Assembly: GCA_003117195.1 (NCBI GenBank)
Contig: BDSI01000115.1
Coordinates: forward strand, 1 to 64,000
Source: Eudorina sp. 2006-703-Eu-15
Taxonomy: Eukaryota; Chlorophyta; Chlorophyceae; Chlamydomonadales; Volvocaceae
Reading direction: 5' to 3'
DNA length: 64,000 nt
The notes beneath the pieces were generated by a model, which was not told where the DNA came from, did not search any database, and worked only from the letters and a program-made list of their open reading frames with translations. Both the position numbers and the translations under genes were made by a program. Positions 37,360 to 48,879 of the stretch are shown piece by piece. How positions within the stretch are numbered: the first letter of the stretch is position 1; each line of letters opens with the position of its first letter.

Positions 37360-40020
37360 CTCCGTGTCGCGCCCGTCCAAGCAACACGATGCTGTGTGCG
37401 GCTACACAACCACACCGTACGTCCGCTGCCTAAACACCATCGTAAATAAAGAGCAGTCGGGTGCTCGAGTAAAGCCCCGCACCTTACTTCCCACGCACCC
37501 CACCAACGAGTGCAACGGGGTGGGCTAACTGGTATACTGCAAGACAGGGCCGGTGGCGGTGTCGTATAGGAAGCCTCAGCATCTCTGCCCCCTCTGGGCC
37601 CTTATTACACGCCAGCCAGCAGGGTTATGCCTGGCAAGGTTTTATTGTTTTTGAGGGTACGGCGCGTAGTACGGGTATGTGCATTGATTTGGCGGGTTAT
37701 TAGTGCGCCTAAACTAGGGGGGCATGGGAGATGAGGTTCACTGATGATGGGCCTGTACGTCGCTGCCAAATGGGTGGCTAGCTACTTAGAACACACTGTA
37801 TAGCAGCTGCAAGCGGCAGCAGACTACGCCACATATATACGCAGCACAGGTACTCGTAGCCTGCATCAACGCGTTCAAGAATATTTTATATTTGCACTGT
37901 TCCATACGTAACCGTATTGCTGATGAGGGCTAGTGTAACGCGGATGTTACGGACTTAAGAAATACTTAAGGACGTAGGCACCGCGACACAAAGCCACAGA
38001 GCTATCGGCCTGGGAAGCCGTATACGGTTATGACCGTATACGGAAGGACCGTATACGGAAGGATCACCTTCAAGACACCTTCCACTACGGGGCGTACGTC
38101 GTGGTAGGGTTTATGGTATCACGCGCTACATGCTGAAGTACGGTACTAGGCCTGAGCGAGGGCCTAGGCGCATAAAGGCTCGCACGGGTCCGTCGCTATT
38201 ACGCCTAGCGACTGAGGATCGTTTCCTCACTACGCCAAGACTACTAGACTCTGATCCTACGCTTCCGCAGTGGTTACACTTGTACGCTAAGTACCCACAC
38301 GCGTCGTTACAGCTAGTTTCCGGAGGAGCGCTAGGAGCGCACAGATGCCACATTCAATTTGCGCTACCGACCCGCACCTGGACCCCCGAGTTTTACTCTT
38401 TCCTGTATATCGCAAATTGAAATATTCTATTTCATGCTGACATGTGCAGTCGAGGGCGCGGCATCAATGGACGTACACCTAAGGGCTAAGGCAACACGCC
38501 AACACCGGCATACTTTGCATTCAGGCTATTGATTATACTGTTTGTTGTCATGTAATAAACAGTACATCTACGTCGTTAGATTTTTCCATTGCCTTGTTGG
38601 CCTTTGGGCAATATAGCCGACTGTTAACAACGGTCAAACACAGAAATATGCCAAGCACTGCCACGCGTAACGCAAACTTCGCTGCAGTATCTATATATAC
38701 ATCATAAATGCAGTAAATTAGTTCTCTGGGACGTCCAATCGAGCTCGGTTGGAGTTGGGGCCTTTACGGGAACGAAGAAGCTGGAGTCCCCTTCGCAGGT
38801 CGACTCTAGGAACGCAACACAGCAACACATTTTAATTAGTCACTTTCTCCCTTTTATGGCGCAGATTCATCATGAGTCCTGGACAGTCGGTGCAGTTGTG
38901 CTGGCCATTCAGTGGTGAGTGTCCACTGACGGCCACAGTGATCCGCCGCCGCCTTAAGCAATTGACTAAACGCTTACAAAGAGGTGCATTGGATATTTTG
39001 CCCACAGATGACCGGTGATGCACGCAAGACCTCGCGGTATGGCAGCTGCAGCATGCAGGCAATAATAATAATAATAATAATAATAGTACGCCGGCCGAAG
39101 CCTGGCGTGTATTAAGGGGGTGGGGAACTGAGGGGTGGCGGCAGCATGCAGGCATAGTAGTAGGCGTAGCTAAGCAAGCGCGCGGGACCGAAATAAAGCC
39201 TGGGACCGAAAGCCTGGGACCCGAGCTGGTAAGTGGCAGCAGTGGCAGGAACTGATGTACGCACGTATGTATGTCTATTGGATGTGTGGGGTGTGCTTTC
39301 CGGATCCAGCCAAACAACTGGATGACACTAGAATGAATCCCCGTCACCCCACACACGGCCTTCTCTTATATGCACACACGCACACACCTCTGTTCTGTTT
39401 TTCGTGCAACACCTCTTTTCTTTCTCTGCTATGTACCCTGCAGGGCTGTTGTCAGCAGAGGCGGATCAGCAGTGAACAGGACTACCGACCATACGTGGCG
39501 AGGAGAAGGATAGCAAGCAAACGTGTTTGGGGTAGAAGGATTATTGTGTTGGCTGGGTGCGTGGGCGGGGTAGGATTTGTTGAACCCTTGGTACCGCCGA
39601 CCGGGCTAACCGGGCGTGCTGTGTCTCGCGCCTGATTGGTCTCCTTGACTTACTTGACTTGGAGTTGCTGGGTATGAGTGTTTTGTTCAATCAAGTACCG
39701 TGCGTGCTTGGGCCCTGTCTGGGTCTACAGCTGCGGCATGGCTAGCTGCCAAGTGCCAACGCGTTGTGTATCTGTGTCGTAATGACACTGTGTTTAGCCT
39801 TGCTCTGTGGAGGTGGGCGGACACATTTGGCTTGTGTGCATGGACATGAGGGTGCGGCTTACTTGCCATTTGGAGCGAGGAGGGCATGAAGGCGGTAGCA
39901 GTACACTGGAGCGCAAGCTAGATAGCTACTCTGTAACAACACACACCATTGGATACTCTTGCCCCCCTGCCTACGGTTTGCACACGGCAAACTGCGTGTA
40001 CATGGCCACTAGGTTTACAC
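37360..40020. other. No gene recognised
   Basis: Contains three CCGTATACGG palindromes (38,018-38,027; 38,034-38,043; 38,049-38,058), an open frame of 96 codons at 38,130-38,420 with no recognised similarity, and an (AAT)n microsatellite at 39,061-39,086. Nothing else stands out. Confidence 0.6.
39061..39086. repeat. (AAT)n microsatellite
   Basis: Nearly nine perfect AAT units. Confidence 0.95.
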
Positions 40021-40031
40021 GAGGTGTATAG

Positions 40032-40150
40032 CCGGGCCATGTTAACACATCTAGTGTATATCCGGGCCATGTTAACACGGCCAGTGTATATCCATGCCAT
40101 GTTAACACGGCCAGTGTATATCCATGCCATGTTGACACGATGGGATATAT
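40032..40150. repeat. 30-bp tandem repeat, four copies
   Basis: Unit CCGGGCCATGTTAACACGGC plus CAGTGTATAT. The four copies vary at CCGGG/CCATG and at the CATCTAG/CGGCCAG segment; the last is degenerate. It ends shortly before the WD40 exon relic. Confidence 0.9.
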
Positions 40151-40296
40151 CCTAGTGTCAACACGCACCGGATATATTCGACCGTGTCTACACCCTCGGA
40201 TGATAGCCTATCCGGGTATTTTTGCATACACAGCCGTGTGATACACAGTCGTGACACTGAGTATACACGGCCTCCAAAATTACAGACGCGGCCGGT

Positions 40297-40354
40297 ACTG
40301 GCCAGCAGCTGGCGAGCCAGCGGGAGTGATGACAACAGCATCCGGGTGGAAGAC
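40297..40354 (+). pseudogene. WD40 exon relic
   Basis: ACTGGCCAGCAGCTGGCGAG and GGGAGTGATGACAACAGCAT match the array exons, giving TGQQLAS...GSDDNSIRVED. A CAGC duplication breaks the frame and the VWD tryptophan codon is lost. It lies 4.8 kb beyond the last functional blade and has no splice sites or flanking intron-unit sequence. It is a decayed single exon from this or a sister gene. Confidence 0.7.
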
Positions 40355-40950
40355 ATAATTTGTTAACTCACGGCGGGTTTCCATACATCGGACTTGGTCG
40401 TTGGTTCCAGCTCCCGCTGCAGCTCCACCTGTCCGGTGCTACGCTGCTCATGATGATGTTCATGCTCCCATTGTAGCGAGCCATTGTCTGACCCCCAATA
40501 CCCCCAAAGGCGCATGTTGGTACGTAAGCAACCAATCAAGCTGCTGCACGGTACGACTACCAATGCGAGTGAGGCCATGAATCGACATCGATCAGCCAAG
40601 TTCTATGGGCATTTGGGCAGTCTTCCCACGCGCGGTCCCCCTTCATTTGGAGATTTTATCTGTATTCGGCTTCTAGGCATGCATTCCTTCTCTAATCAAA
40701 ATTAGGTTTGGGCTGAACGAAGGTGCGGGTGGTGCCTGCTGTTGCCGCACGGCTGAGGCGACGAGCAAAGGCGGTCGGTTCTGGAGAGATGCCGATGATG
40801 TCACGTATGTCTAGGACGCCCGACGCCCTCGAGAGCGCGTATGTGAAGAGAAGTCAGTCAGTCCTTGAGAAGGCGGAGGAGGATCACGGTGGCCATGAAG
40901 AGCTTCAAATGACATGATACCGCTTGCTGCAGCCGTAGGGGTCGGCTTCG

Positions 40951-41410
40951 AGCAAGCCGGGAAAACTTTACAACTAAAACTCTGTTACCGCGCAAGTGTG
41001 TGAGAGATTGAAAGGGAGCCATTGAGGGTGTCGTTGATTAGCGTGCATTAGATTCAGCAAGCTCAAGCGCCTCGAAACCAACCTGCAGTACGCGCCGCCG
41101 ATCACCGAATCGGCATTATCGTAACGCTAGACGCCTCTGCACTTCCACATCCGTCTGTCAAACAGATAATCACAACGCAAGCTTGCTTGAAGCATTCTTG
41201 TTTTGCCTTGAAACTGTAGTTGTTTGGTCCGGCCAGCATGCAACCCTTCAGTTGCACGCCCGCAGCAGACGTGAACCTGTAAAGTTTGCTATTTATAGTA
41301 CATAACAATGTAAGGCTAAAACAGGCTGCGAAAAAAAGCCGTGGTGAGACCCGGACTTCGGGCCATCGGAACTGGAGAACTTGTTGGTACTCGGTATGCT
41401 ATCCCTTTTG
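40951..41410 (+). repeat. Dispersed repeat family R1, copy 4
   Basis: Same block order as at 15.35 kb (ACCGCGCAAG, GGGTGTCGTTGATTAG, GCATTATCGTAA, CGCCTCTGCACT, CAGTTGCACGCCCGCAGCAG, GAGACCCGGACTTCGGGC) with the first 40 bp missing. Confidence 0.65.
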
Positions 41411-41814
41411 CTTCAATACATATTGTTGAATTTCATTCATCTGGCAAGACAGAAAGGCAAATCTTGCTATTGGTGGCATCTTGGATGTTACAACACCAGA
41501 ACACTGTGGAAGTAAATTTAGCACGAAGGCCCATTCCTCATCCAAGTATTCAATATGCGGCACCTGTTGAAACAAATATGAGCGCGAGAGGCTTTGGGTG
41601 GACGTTGACCCGGGTCCATGGAAACCGCGGAGCTTTACTTTGACCGTTTGCGCGCAAAGAATTTTTGTCAGCCAAACCAAGGATACCTTGCAATAGAGGA
41701 CAATTCATATGACAAACATTGCGAATTAGTTTAGCGGATAATTAACCTTTTGCCGTTACCCAGGCACGGCGCACACACGCACGACGCACACACACGGACA
41801 TAGGCAATCGTAGG

Positions 41815-41856
41815 GGGCGGGGCCCCCCGAACGCGCTTCGCGCTGGGGCCCCGCCC
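41815..41856. repeat. GC-rich palindrome
   Basis: GGGCGGGGCCCC and GGGGCCCCGCCC form a 12-bp perfect stem. The loop CCGAACGCGCTTCGCGCT can itself pair (GCGC/GCGC). Its composition is like the short palindromic repeats that inflate volvocine organelle genomes. Confidence 0.8.
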
Positions 41857-42615
41857 AAAAACGGCGTTGCTTGATTGGGGCCACTCTATCTTTGAGCCCC
41901 GCATCGGCTTTACTTGGCAACTCACGCATGCAGGATATGCAGTTTCTGTATGTGTCTTTAATTGTTCATTACGCGCGCGCGGTTGTTCGGTATCGGTGAT
42001 GAGGGCTTCAGTGGGAGAGGCAGCTGCGGACGACACATGTGTGTACATGCATATGTGTGCGTTGGCCGCTGGGCGGCTATCTATGTATATGTCCATGACC
42101 GCAGCGGAGGCGGCCGTCATGGGTATGTCGATACATATGATGTAACACGCACTGGGCTCGCGGACGGACTTAATTATGGACGCGAGACCACTGTTGTTAC
42201 ACCCGGAGGGCCGCGCATCGGTATGTCGGTGCATCAGACCTCACGCATCAGCGCGCGGCTGCGCCACATACATACACAGCACGCAGCCGGCGCTAGCGTG
42301 TTGCCGCGCGTGGACATCTATCGAGAAGTTGTGCATGGCTGTCGGTCGTCATCACCCACCCCTGAACGTTCTTAGTGCCGAACTACGTACTCGGGCGGTT
42401 TGTCATTAGGCGTGGCGGTTGTGATTGAGAAATGTGTGGCAGTCGTCATGCAGGCTGGAGAGGTTTCAGGAAAACATTTGAACGTTGTTGTAACGTAAGC
42501 AAGCGGCCGCGTCCTTACGTATCCTGCCTTAATTGTCTCTTTCGCTCGCCCCACCAAATTCTATGTATGGTGTGCGTATCCATGACCGCAGGCTCCGGTT
42601 TCCTTTGTATGAGAT

Positions 42616-43122
42616 CAGTGTCGCTATCTTCCAAAACGGGGAAATAGAATTCCGCAGGTTTTCGGCCTGTCGCCAGTAGCCAGAAAACCTTTGGCAGGGC
42701 AGATTTTGGGGGGCTTCCTAGGTGCCAGGAAATAAACACCTCCGAGGGAGGCCGGAAATATTTCTGTGTGTTTTAACAGCAGGGCCACTGCTACCACAGC
42801 TACGACAGGGATTCTCAGTCTTGGAGGCCTGATGCGCGCTTTCCTTGCGTCGCGCATGCATACGGGAGGGTAACCAGGAGTTGGGGACACGGCATTAGAG
42901 TGTGTTTTGGCGGTAGACAGGTGTACGATGCAGGAATTGCCCCTGCGCCTACTGCGCCTGCAGATTTCCAGGCCCTTTTGATAGTCTGGAAAATAGTTGG
43001 CAGGGCAGATTTTCGGCTCTCCACAGCGTCAAATAAATGAAATCTCACAGGTTTCTTGGGGTTCCGGGAAATAGAAAAATTCCGGGTTTTTTACCCGTAA
43101 ATATTCTTTTTATTCAACACTG
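42616..43122. mobile_element. hAT-like non-autonomous element, copy A (507 bp)
   Basis: Ends CAGTGTCGCTATC... and ...ATTCAACACTG, so both outer ends begin CAGTGTyG, the typical hAT terminus. The perfect 8-bp target duplication TATGAGAT flanks it (42,608-42,615 and 43,123-43,130). No transposase. It is close to copy B at 50,508-50,993 over its full length. Confidence 0.9.
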
Positions 43123-43202
43123 TATGAGATCCTTCTAGTTTTAGTCACTGTCGCTCAAGCGGCAATGCCGGCTGGGTGCAGGAATTTGCTTTTCCAAGTC
43201 GT

Positions 43203-43300
43203 GTAGTAGGTGTCGTACAATGGTCGGCCCTACTCCTCAAATGCGGTGCGAAGCACTGTCCCAGCATTTCGAGAAGCCTTTGCCAGCTCTCACCTACTAC
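43203..43300. mobile_element. 98-bp MITE, copy 2
   Basis: Same 10-bp inverted ends GTAGTAGGTG/CACCTACTAC and the same length as 14,424-14,521. AAGTC occurs on both sides and may be the target duplication with a 2-bp offset on the left. Confidence 0.7.
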
Positions 43301-44757
43301 AAGTCCCTCGCATCTCAGGCCCCATGCGCTGTGTAATCGTCGCCGCTGCCGCGGGGGACCTACGTACGTACGTAGGCGGTGCCAAGCAAGTAACTTCCGG
43401 TAGCTAGCTGGTACCGCCGCTGTCTCTCATGCTACAGCTGGATGCGGGGACGCGGGGACGCCGCGGGGACGCGGGGACGCGACCGTTCACCCGCGAACGA
43501 GTGGGGAGATGGGTTGCTTGGGGAGATGTAGAGATGACCGGACTAACAAGTAAGCATCGGACGAATGCAGCAGGCACATGCTCCGTTCGCACACTGATAA
43601 TAAACAGATAGAAGGGAGCGAGACGAGTGCATACATTTATGTGCCTATGCGATGTAGTTATATATGTGGGGACCTGCTGTATGTGCAAGAAAGTGGAGCC
43701 GTCGTGCACGCGGTCGCTTGCCGGCGGCATGACCTACCGCCCTGCTGTTGCCACCCAGGTGTGATAAAACGAAGGCTAGTCTAGCTAGATTGGGCGGAGG
43801 TGAAAGCCCGACCTCATACCCGCGCGACGAAATGAGAAATACTGACTTTCAAATGTGGCCTACGTACAGGCCGATCGCATCGAGCGTCGAAGCGGGCCGA
43901 TAACACATCCACGCAGGCCGTTGCTCAACAACTTATGGAGGAAATGACGTCTGCAGCAGGCGCGGCGGCTGCGTGAGGCGCCACACCTCGCAACGCAAGG
44001 CGCAATTAGTATTCACGCATGCAAGAAGGGAAGGTAGGGAAGGCATTGCGGCGCGAAAGAGAGTGATACGGACAAAGGCGAGGGAACCAGTGGACAGCGA
44101 GGGGATACGCACGCAACTGTACGGCATGTACGACAGCAGGGCGTTATCAAAGTTGCTCCGCAGCGATGGAGGCATGGGTTACCTGGTGGCCGCGCGGGCC
44201 ACATTTGGTACATTTGGGGAGGGGGGCTGACATGTGGGGAGCATTCTGCATGAAGGGGACGGGGCGGGGGGTGGGGCATACATGGTGGGCTGATACCGGG
44301 AGGTGGTGGCGAGCGCGGCGGGGTGGGGCAGACGCCTCCCCCCACCCCCACCCCCGGCCGCCTCAAACCTCCCCTCTCGCTTCCCCCCTCCCAAGGCCGC
44401 CTGAATCCTCCCCCTCCCACCACCCTCAGGCCGCCTGATGAACCCTCCTCCCTAAGCAGAACTCTCACAGCCCAAAGTACGCGCAGATGACGGCGCCAGG
44501 AGACTACCACGCCCCAGGGCATAGCAGCCCCTGGGAAGGTGGAATGAAAGCAGCCCCGGATCGGGACTGACGCGCTCTACGCGCTCAGCGGCGGCGGCGG
44601 GCTGGCAATCAACGGCGGCTTCGGATGGGGGGACGGGGTCGGGCGCACAGTCATGGGAGGACCGAGGTATCAGCGACGCGGTGTCACGGCAGAACCAACG
44701 CCTCTGGCCGCCAAGCTAAGGGGTCTGGATCGTTTGTTGACAATTCCTGTCTGGATG

Positions 44758-45720
44758 ACCGTGCAAGCGGACCCGTTCGACGAGGGGAGGCTAACTTGGA
44801 CGAGCGGCCGGTCTGGCGGACAGCGCCGTACTGGACCACGCACGCGGCCCGGGCGGTGCTCACGGAGGTGGAGCTGCTGGCGCAGCTGACGGCTGTACGA
44901 CAGAGCAGCGTGGCAGTGGGCGGACACAGGCGGCGAAGATGGTGATGGTGCATTTGGTCATCTTACACACAATGACGTCGGCATTACCTTCACTTCGTCT
45001 GTCGCCTGCAACCGCCGTACGGCTGCCGTACCTGTTGCTGACTGTGGCGGTGACGGCGCTGTGCACCGCCGACGGTGGGACATCGTACGGCATGCCGGCA
45101 AGGCTGCTGTACGGCATGAATGAATGAATGAATGAACGTTACAGCGGACCCCAAAGGGATCACCGGTGTATACCAGGGCAAGCCTCAGCAGGCATGCCAT
45201 GGAGGTGCACTCGGGGCCGGAAAGTTCGTCCCCGGCGGCAGTACGCGGCGTGGGGGGGTCGCCACCGCCCCACAGCTGCCAGCAGCAGCAGCAGCAGCAG
45301 CAGCAATACGGGCAGCAACAGGAGCACCAGCACCAGCGGCAGGCAGCCAGCGTCCCAGCGCTCCAAGGGGCCCGCGGCCGGGTAATCGTGCTACCGGGTG
45401 TGCTGTGCGAAGTCCTCCTGATGATGTTGTCTGCGGTGACCTTGTCAACGGTCGGCCCGCCCCTCGTCAGCCGTCGGGCGGTCACGGCCCTTGCCCTGCG
45501 GATCGGGCAGCTGGCGGTGGACTCCTCGTGGGTCTGGCTGCGACGGGAGGAGGAGGTGATGTAACTGGCGGCGGCGGCAGTGGTGGTGGCGGCGGCAGTG
45601 GCGGCGTTGCTGCGGGCAGCAGCGGCGGCGGCGGTGTTGGTGGCGGCAACGTTGCGAGGGAGCATCCGGAGGGCCTCCCGCAGCCGCAGCCGCAGTGGCT
45701 TCCCAGCACGCCCTGGTAAC
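44758..45720 (+). pseudogene. MYND-family gene fragments, piece 1
   Basis: Separate open stretches look like domesticated coding sequence: RRGEANLDERPVWRTAPYW and AARAVLTEVELLAQLTAVRQ (about 44,780-44,905), and VLPGVLCEVLLMMLSAVTL with RIGQLAVDSSWVWLRREEE (about 45,385-45,560). They lie in different frames with no consistent splicing. A (CAG)8 tract (45,281-45,306) and Gly-rich coding follow. I associate them with the fragments downstream by composition and position only. Confidence 0.35.
45124..45175 (+). repeat. GTTACAGCGGACCCC repeat, copy 1
   Basis: GTTACAGCGGACCCC at 45,138-45,152 within a 50-bp block (GAATGAATGAAC... to GGTGTATACCAG). The same block occurs inverted at 61,211-61,262. 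Shorter versions are at 53.5 and 59.8 kb. Confidence 0.75.
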
Positions 45721-46370
45721 GGTGTTGGCCTTACTGTACGGCAATGAAAGGAGCCCCGCGACCGCGACTGCTGCTGTTGACGGCGGCGGCCGTTGGCATG
45801 TGGACATGCTCGTCGACCGTTGGCGGTTGACAGTTGACGCTTTGCGCCATGTGTAGTGGTGGCTTATGGTCAACGGTGTGGAGATAATCGCGGCCACGTT
45901 TGAGGTCGGAAGCTGCCAATAGTACTTGCCGAACTGGGGTCGACGACGCAGGTGCCAGCATTGATGGAGGTAAGCGGCGGTGCGCAGCTGTACGTCATCA
46001 GGACCAGGGCGTGTTTGTAAAATACTAAAACCGTTTCATGCAGCATTAACGACATGTACGGCATCGCGTGAATTGCCGGTTGTGCTGGTTGATTGCAACA
46101 GCTGCCCGATACAGGGCATAGCAATGGTGCCACAAATACCCAACAGGCTGCAACGCTGCAATGGTCTAGGTGTGCAAACGTTTATCGCCTGTCTTGACCA
46201 CATGTCTAAAGTGACATGCTCAGATTTCTATAGATCCGTGCAGACTCTCTGTAACTGTGCCGTCATCTGCCTGCATTGCCTATACCTTCAACCCGCCTGA
46301 AACCCAGAAATGGCCACTTCAGTTGACGCATTTAAGTGAGCATTCATGATCTATCTCTCACACCGTAGGA

Positions 46371-46690
46371 CGTGATGGGTCAGCGGCCGTGCCGCCGCCG
46401 GACGACGTCGCGGCGGCGCTGGCGGCCGGCCTGCTGCCCGCCCTGGAGCGCCTGCTGCGTCGCGCCTGCCGGGACCCGTCGGGCCCGGAGCGCCGCCTGC
46501 TGGGGGCGATGCTGGACGACGCCTCGTATCCGTTGCCGTACCTGCTAGCGTACGGCAGTGACCGGCAGGTGACGTCCTTCGCGGCAATGTTGCGGAAGTT
46601 GCGCCTTTGCAGGGAGAATCGCCTTGCGTTGGTGGCAAGGGGAGCAGCTGCTGACAGCTTCCTCGGCCGGCCGAGGAGGGCGTTTCCTCG
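46371..46690 (+). pseudogene. MYND-family gene, N-terminal exon (paralog 1)
   Basis: Acceptor CACCGTAG, then PPPDDVAAALAAGLLPALE, LLRRACRDPSGPERRLLG, PLPYLLAYGSDRQV. The paralogous exon at 48.6 kb is about 80% identical in protein, so both were under coding constraint. The frame runs into sequence not shared with the paralog after RKLRLC. The family (helical N-terminal region, MYND finger at the C-terminus) is expanded in volvocine algae to my knowledge. A complete gene could not be assembled, so it is probably decayed. Confidence 0.45.
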
Positions 46691-46714
46691 CTAGTTTCGG
46701 ACCTGTATACGGTC

Positions 46715-47218
46715 TTGTCGAACGGCTCTGTTCTGTTTGTGTATTCTGGAGGCGACGAGTGTCCCCCGACTACTGGCGCGGGCCCGCCGGGTGCTGCGGC
46801 GGCGACTACAGATGCGGCGGCGACGGCGGCTGCGCCGCATCCGCCGCCTCCACCGCCGCCGCTGCCGCCACCGATGCAGCGGCTGGCGGCGGTGCTGTTA
46901 CCCGCGTTAGAATCCGGCTTGCCGACCAGTGCTTCGCAGCTGATTCGGGACTTCGAGGTGCTATGCCGCTGGGCGTTGGTGCCCCTGGAGGGCATGCACG
47001 AGGCACTCGCCGGGAGGTTCTGGAATACGTTGCAGCGGCAGCTCAGGTGGACAATCGTACTGGCGGCACCCGTTCGGGCGCCGGAGGACCCCGACCCGGC
47101 AGCCTCTGAGGGCAACGCGCCGACCGCGGGAGGCGTTACAACCGGCCACGACCCCCGTGTGCGTGTGTTTAGAAGTGCAACCCGCCCGCCCGTGTGCGTG
47201 TGTGTGTGCTGGGTTTGA
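46715..47218 (+). pseudogene. MYND-family gene, internal fragment (paralog 1)
   Basis: An Ala/Pro-rich linker, then a helical segment MQRLAAVLLPALESGL, LIRDFEVLCRWALVPLEGM, FWNTLQRQLRWTIVLAAP. It ends in low-complexity Val/Cys sequence at TGA 47,216-47,218. It follows the previous exon in another frame, and no clean donor-acceptor pair was identified. Confidence 0.35.
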
Positions 47219-48240
47219 GTTTCCGGGGTCCGTAATTACACCCGGCTCGGAGGAAGGCAACGGGTGAGACGGGTGACAACCGCAGTGGAGGCAAGCCAGC
47301 CATGAACTCGAGGTGGGTAGGACAGTTGGTTGGTTTGTTTGGGCGAGCTGCCAGCCATGGCCCGCATCAAACACTCCGTTTAGAACATGGCGAGCGTTTC
47401 CTCTCTGAAGACACGGTCGGCTGTGTTGAGGCACGCAACAAATGTATGTGTCACATCGTCGCAGCATCCCAGCAGTACGGTATGTCGTCCTCAATCGTTC
47501 GGTCCCGTTTGTCGTTTTGGCGGGAGTTGGGGGCCCTGGCTGTGGTGCCGCAGGGTGACGGACCAGGACGCGTCCCTTTGCTCGTGGCGTGCTCGTGCTC
47601 GGCCAGGCTGGCACCTGCTGGCTTGCCTGGTAGAGCGGCGCCCTGTTGTGTGGCCCTGCGGTGTGCTCGTGCTCGGACCCCTTCCGAGCGGCACCCGCTG
47701 AGCGCGCGAAGTGGTTGGGGTTACAGTGGCTGTACACGATTGGGAGAGGGTCGAAATAAGGGTAGCTCACGGCGGGGCCATGTCATGTGGCCACGTTTCT
47801 TCTAGCCTTTTGGATGGCCGTACATTCCCGGGGTCTACGGATGTCCGTACCTACGACATGTACTGTATATATTTAGGGCCGTACTCTCGGATGAATGACC
47901 CTGCCTCCCGCTCAGCGAGCGGCCTGATCCCCGGTGTTGGGTGTTGGGTGAGGGTAGTGAGGGTGGGGTTGTACGACTCGACACAAACACGTTCACCCGG
48001 TCCGCACTTCTTTGCACACACGCGACAACACGCACGCACGGGGCGGCCACGCCGTGGTGCGTGTGTCGTCTCTCGTCTGGCGATCAAATGGCGCTGCGGG
48101 TCTTGGTACCGTGAACAGTGGTAACGGCCCTGCCTGGTTGGGCACTGGTCGTTTCTGGAAGGGTAGGTTGTTCCTGGTGGAGCAGGTTCCTGTGGGGAGG
48201 GGGTGGGGGGTAGGTTCCTGGAAGGGTAGGTCCATGGTCG

Positions 48241-48262
48241 GGGGTTTAGGGTTTAGGGTTTG
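48241..48262. repeat. Interstitial telomere-like tract (TTTAGGG)
   Basis: GGGGTTTAGGGTTTAGGGTT, i.e. about 2.5 TTTAGGG units. A shorter GGGTTTAGGG lies near 51,634. TTTAGGG is the telomere repeat of Volvox and land plants, whereas Chlamydomonas uses TTTTAGGG. Confidence 0.6.
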
Positions 48263-48592
48263 GAGGGGCTGACGGCGGCACTCCTGGCGGCAACGGCACC
48301 CGAAACGACGGCGGCAGTCATCACGAGCACCGTGACTTTGGTGTCACGTCGCATGGCGGTAAGCGGCTCCAGTAATTTTGGGCCTTATGTTCGGGGTGAT
48401 TGCGGATATCACGACATATAGCTGTCAAGGGTAGTGTGGAAGCGTTAGTTCATCAATGAAGTGTGCTTCTTAGACACTACGAAGCACCAGCCTCCAGCTG
48501 CAACCTGCAAGTTCACTGTGCTTGGGTAAATCGGCCCTGTCGCTTGGACCTTCACCTCACGTGGCCATGGCCCCTCAACCCGCCCAAACCAA

Positions 48593-48864
48593 TGTCTGAA
48601 GGCGCCGACCCGCGAGCAGCCGCGCCGTCCCAGCGACCGCCGCCGCCGGACGACGTGGCGGCGGCGCTGGCGGGCGGCCTGCTACCCGCCCTGGAGCGCC
48701 TGCTGCGTCGCGCCTGCCGGGACCTGATTGGCCCGGAGCGCCGCTTGCTGGGGGCGCTTCTTGAGAACCCCTCGCACCCGTTGCCGTACCTGCTAGCGTA
48801 CGGCAGCGACCGGCAGGTGGCGTTCTTCGCGGCTGCACTGCGCAATGTGCGCCGCCGCGGGTAG
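48593..48864 (+). pseudogene. MYND-family gene, N-terminal exon (paralog 2)
   Basis: ATG at 48,593 (MSEGADPRAAAPSQRPPPPD), then the shared core ALAGGLLPALERLLRRACRD, ERRLLGALLENPSHPLPYLL, AYGSDRQVAFFAAALRNV. A TAG at 48,862 closes the frame soon after. Upstream, about 48.46-48.59 kb is non-repetitive and could hold a promoter. Confidence 0.5.
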
Positions 48865-48879
48865 ATCTGTTGGACGGAG

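Noticed and set aside
38832..39356. Minus-strand frame of 174 codons
   Set aside because: Runs through the AAT microsatellite (poly-Leu) and shows no domain.
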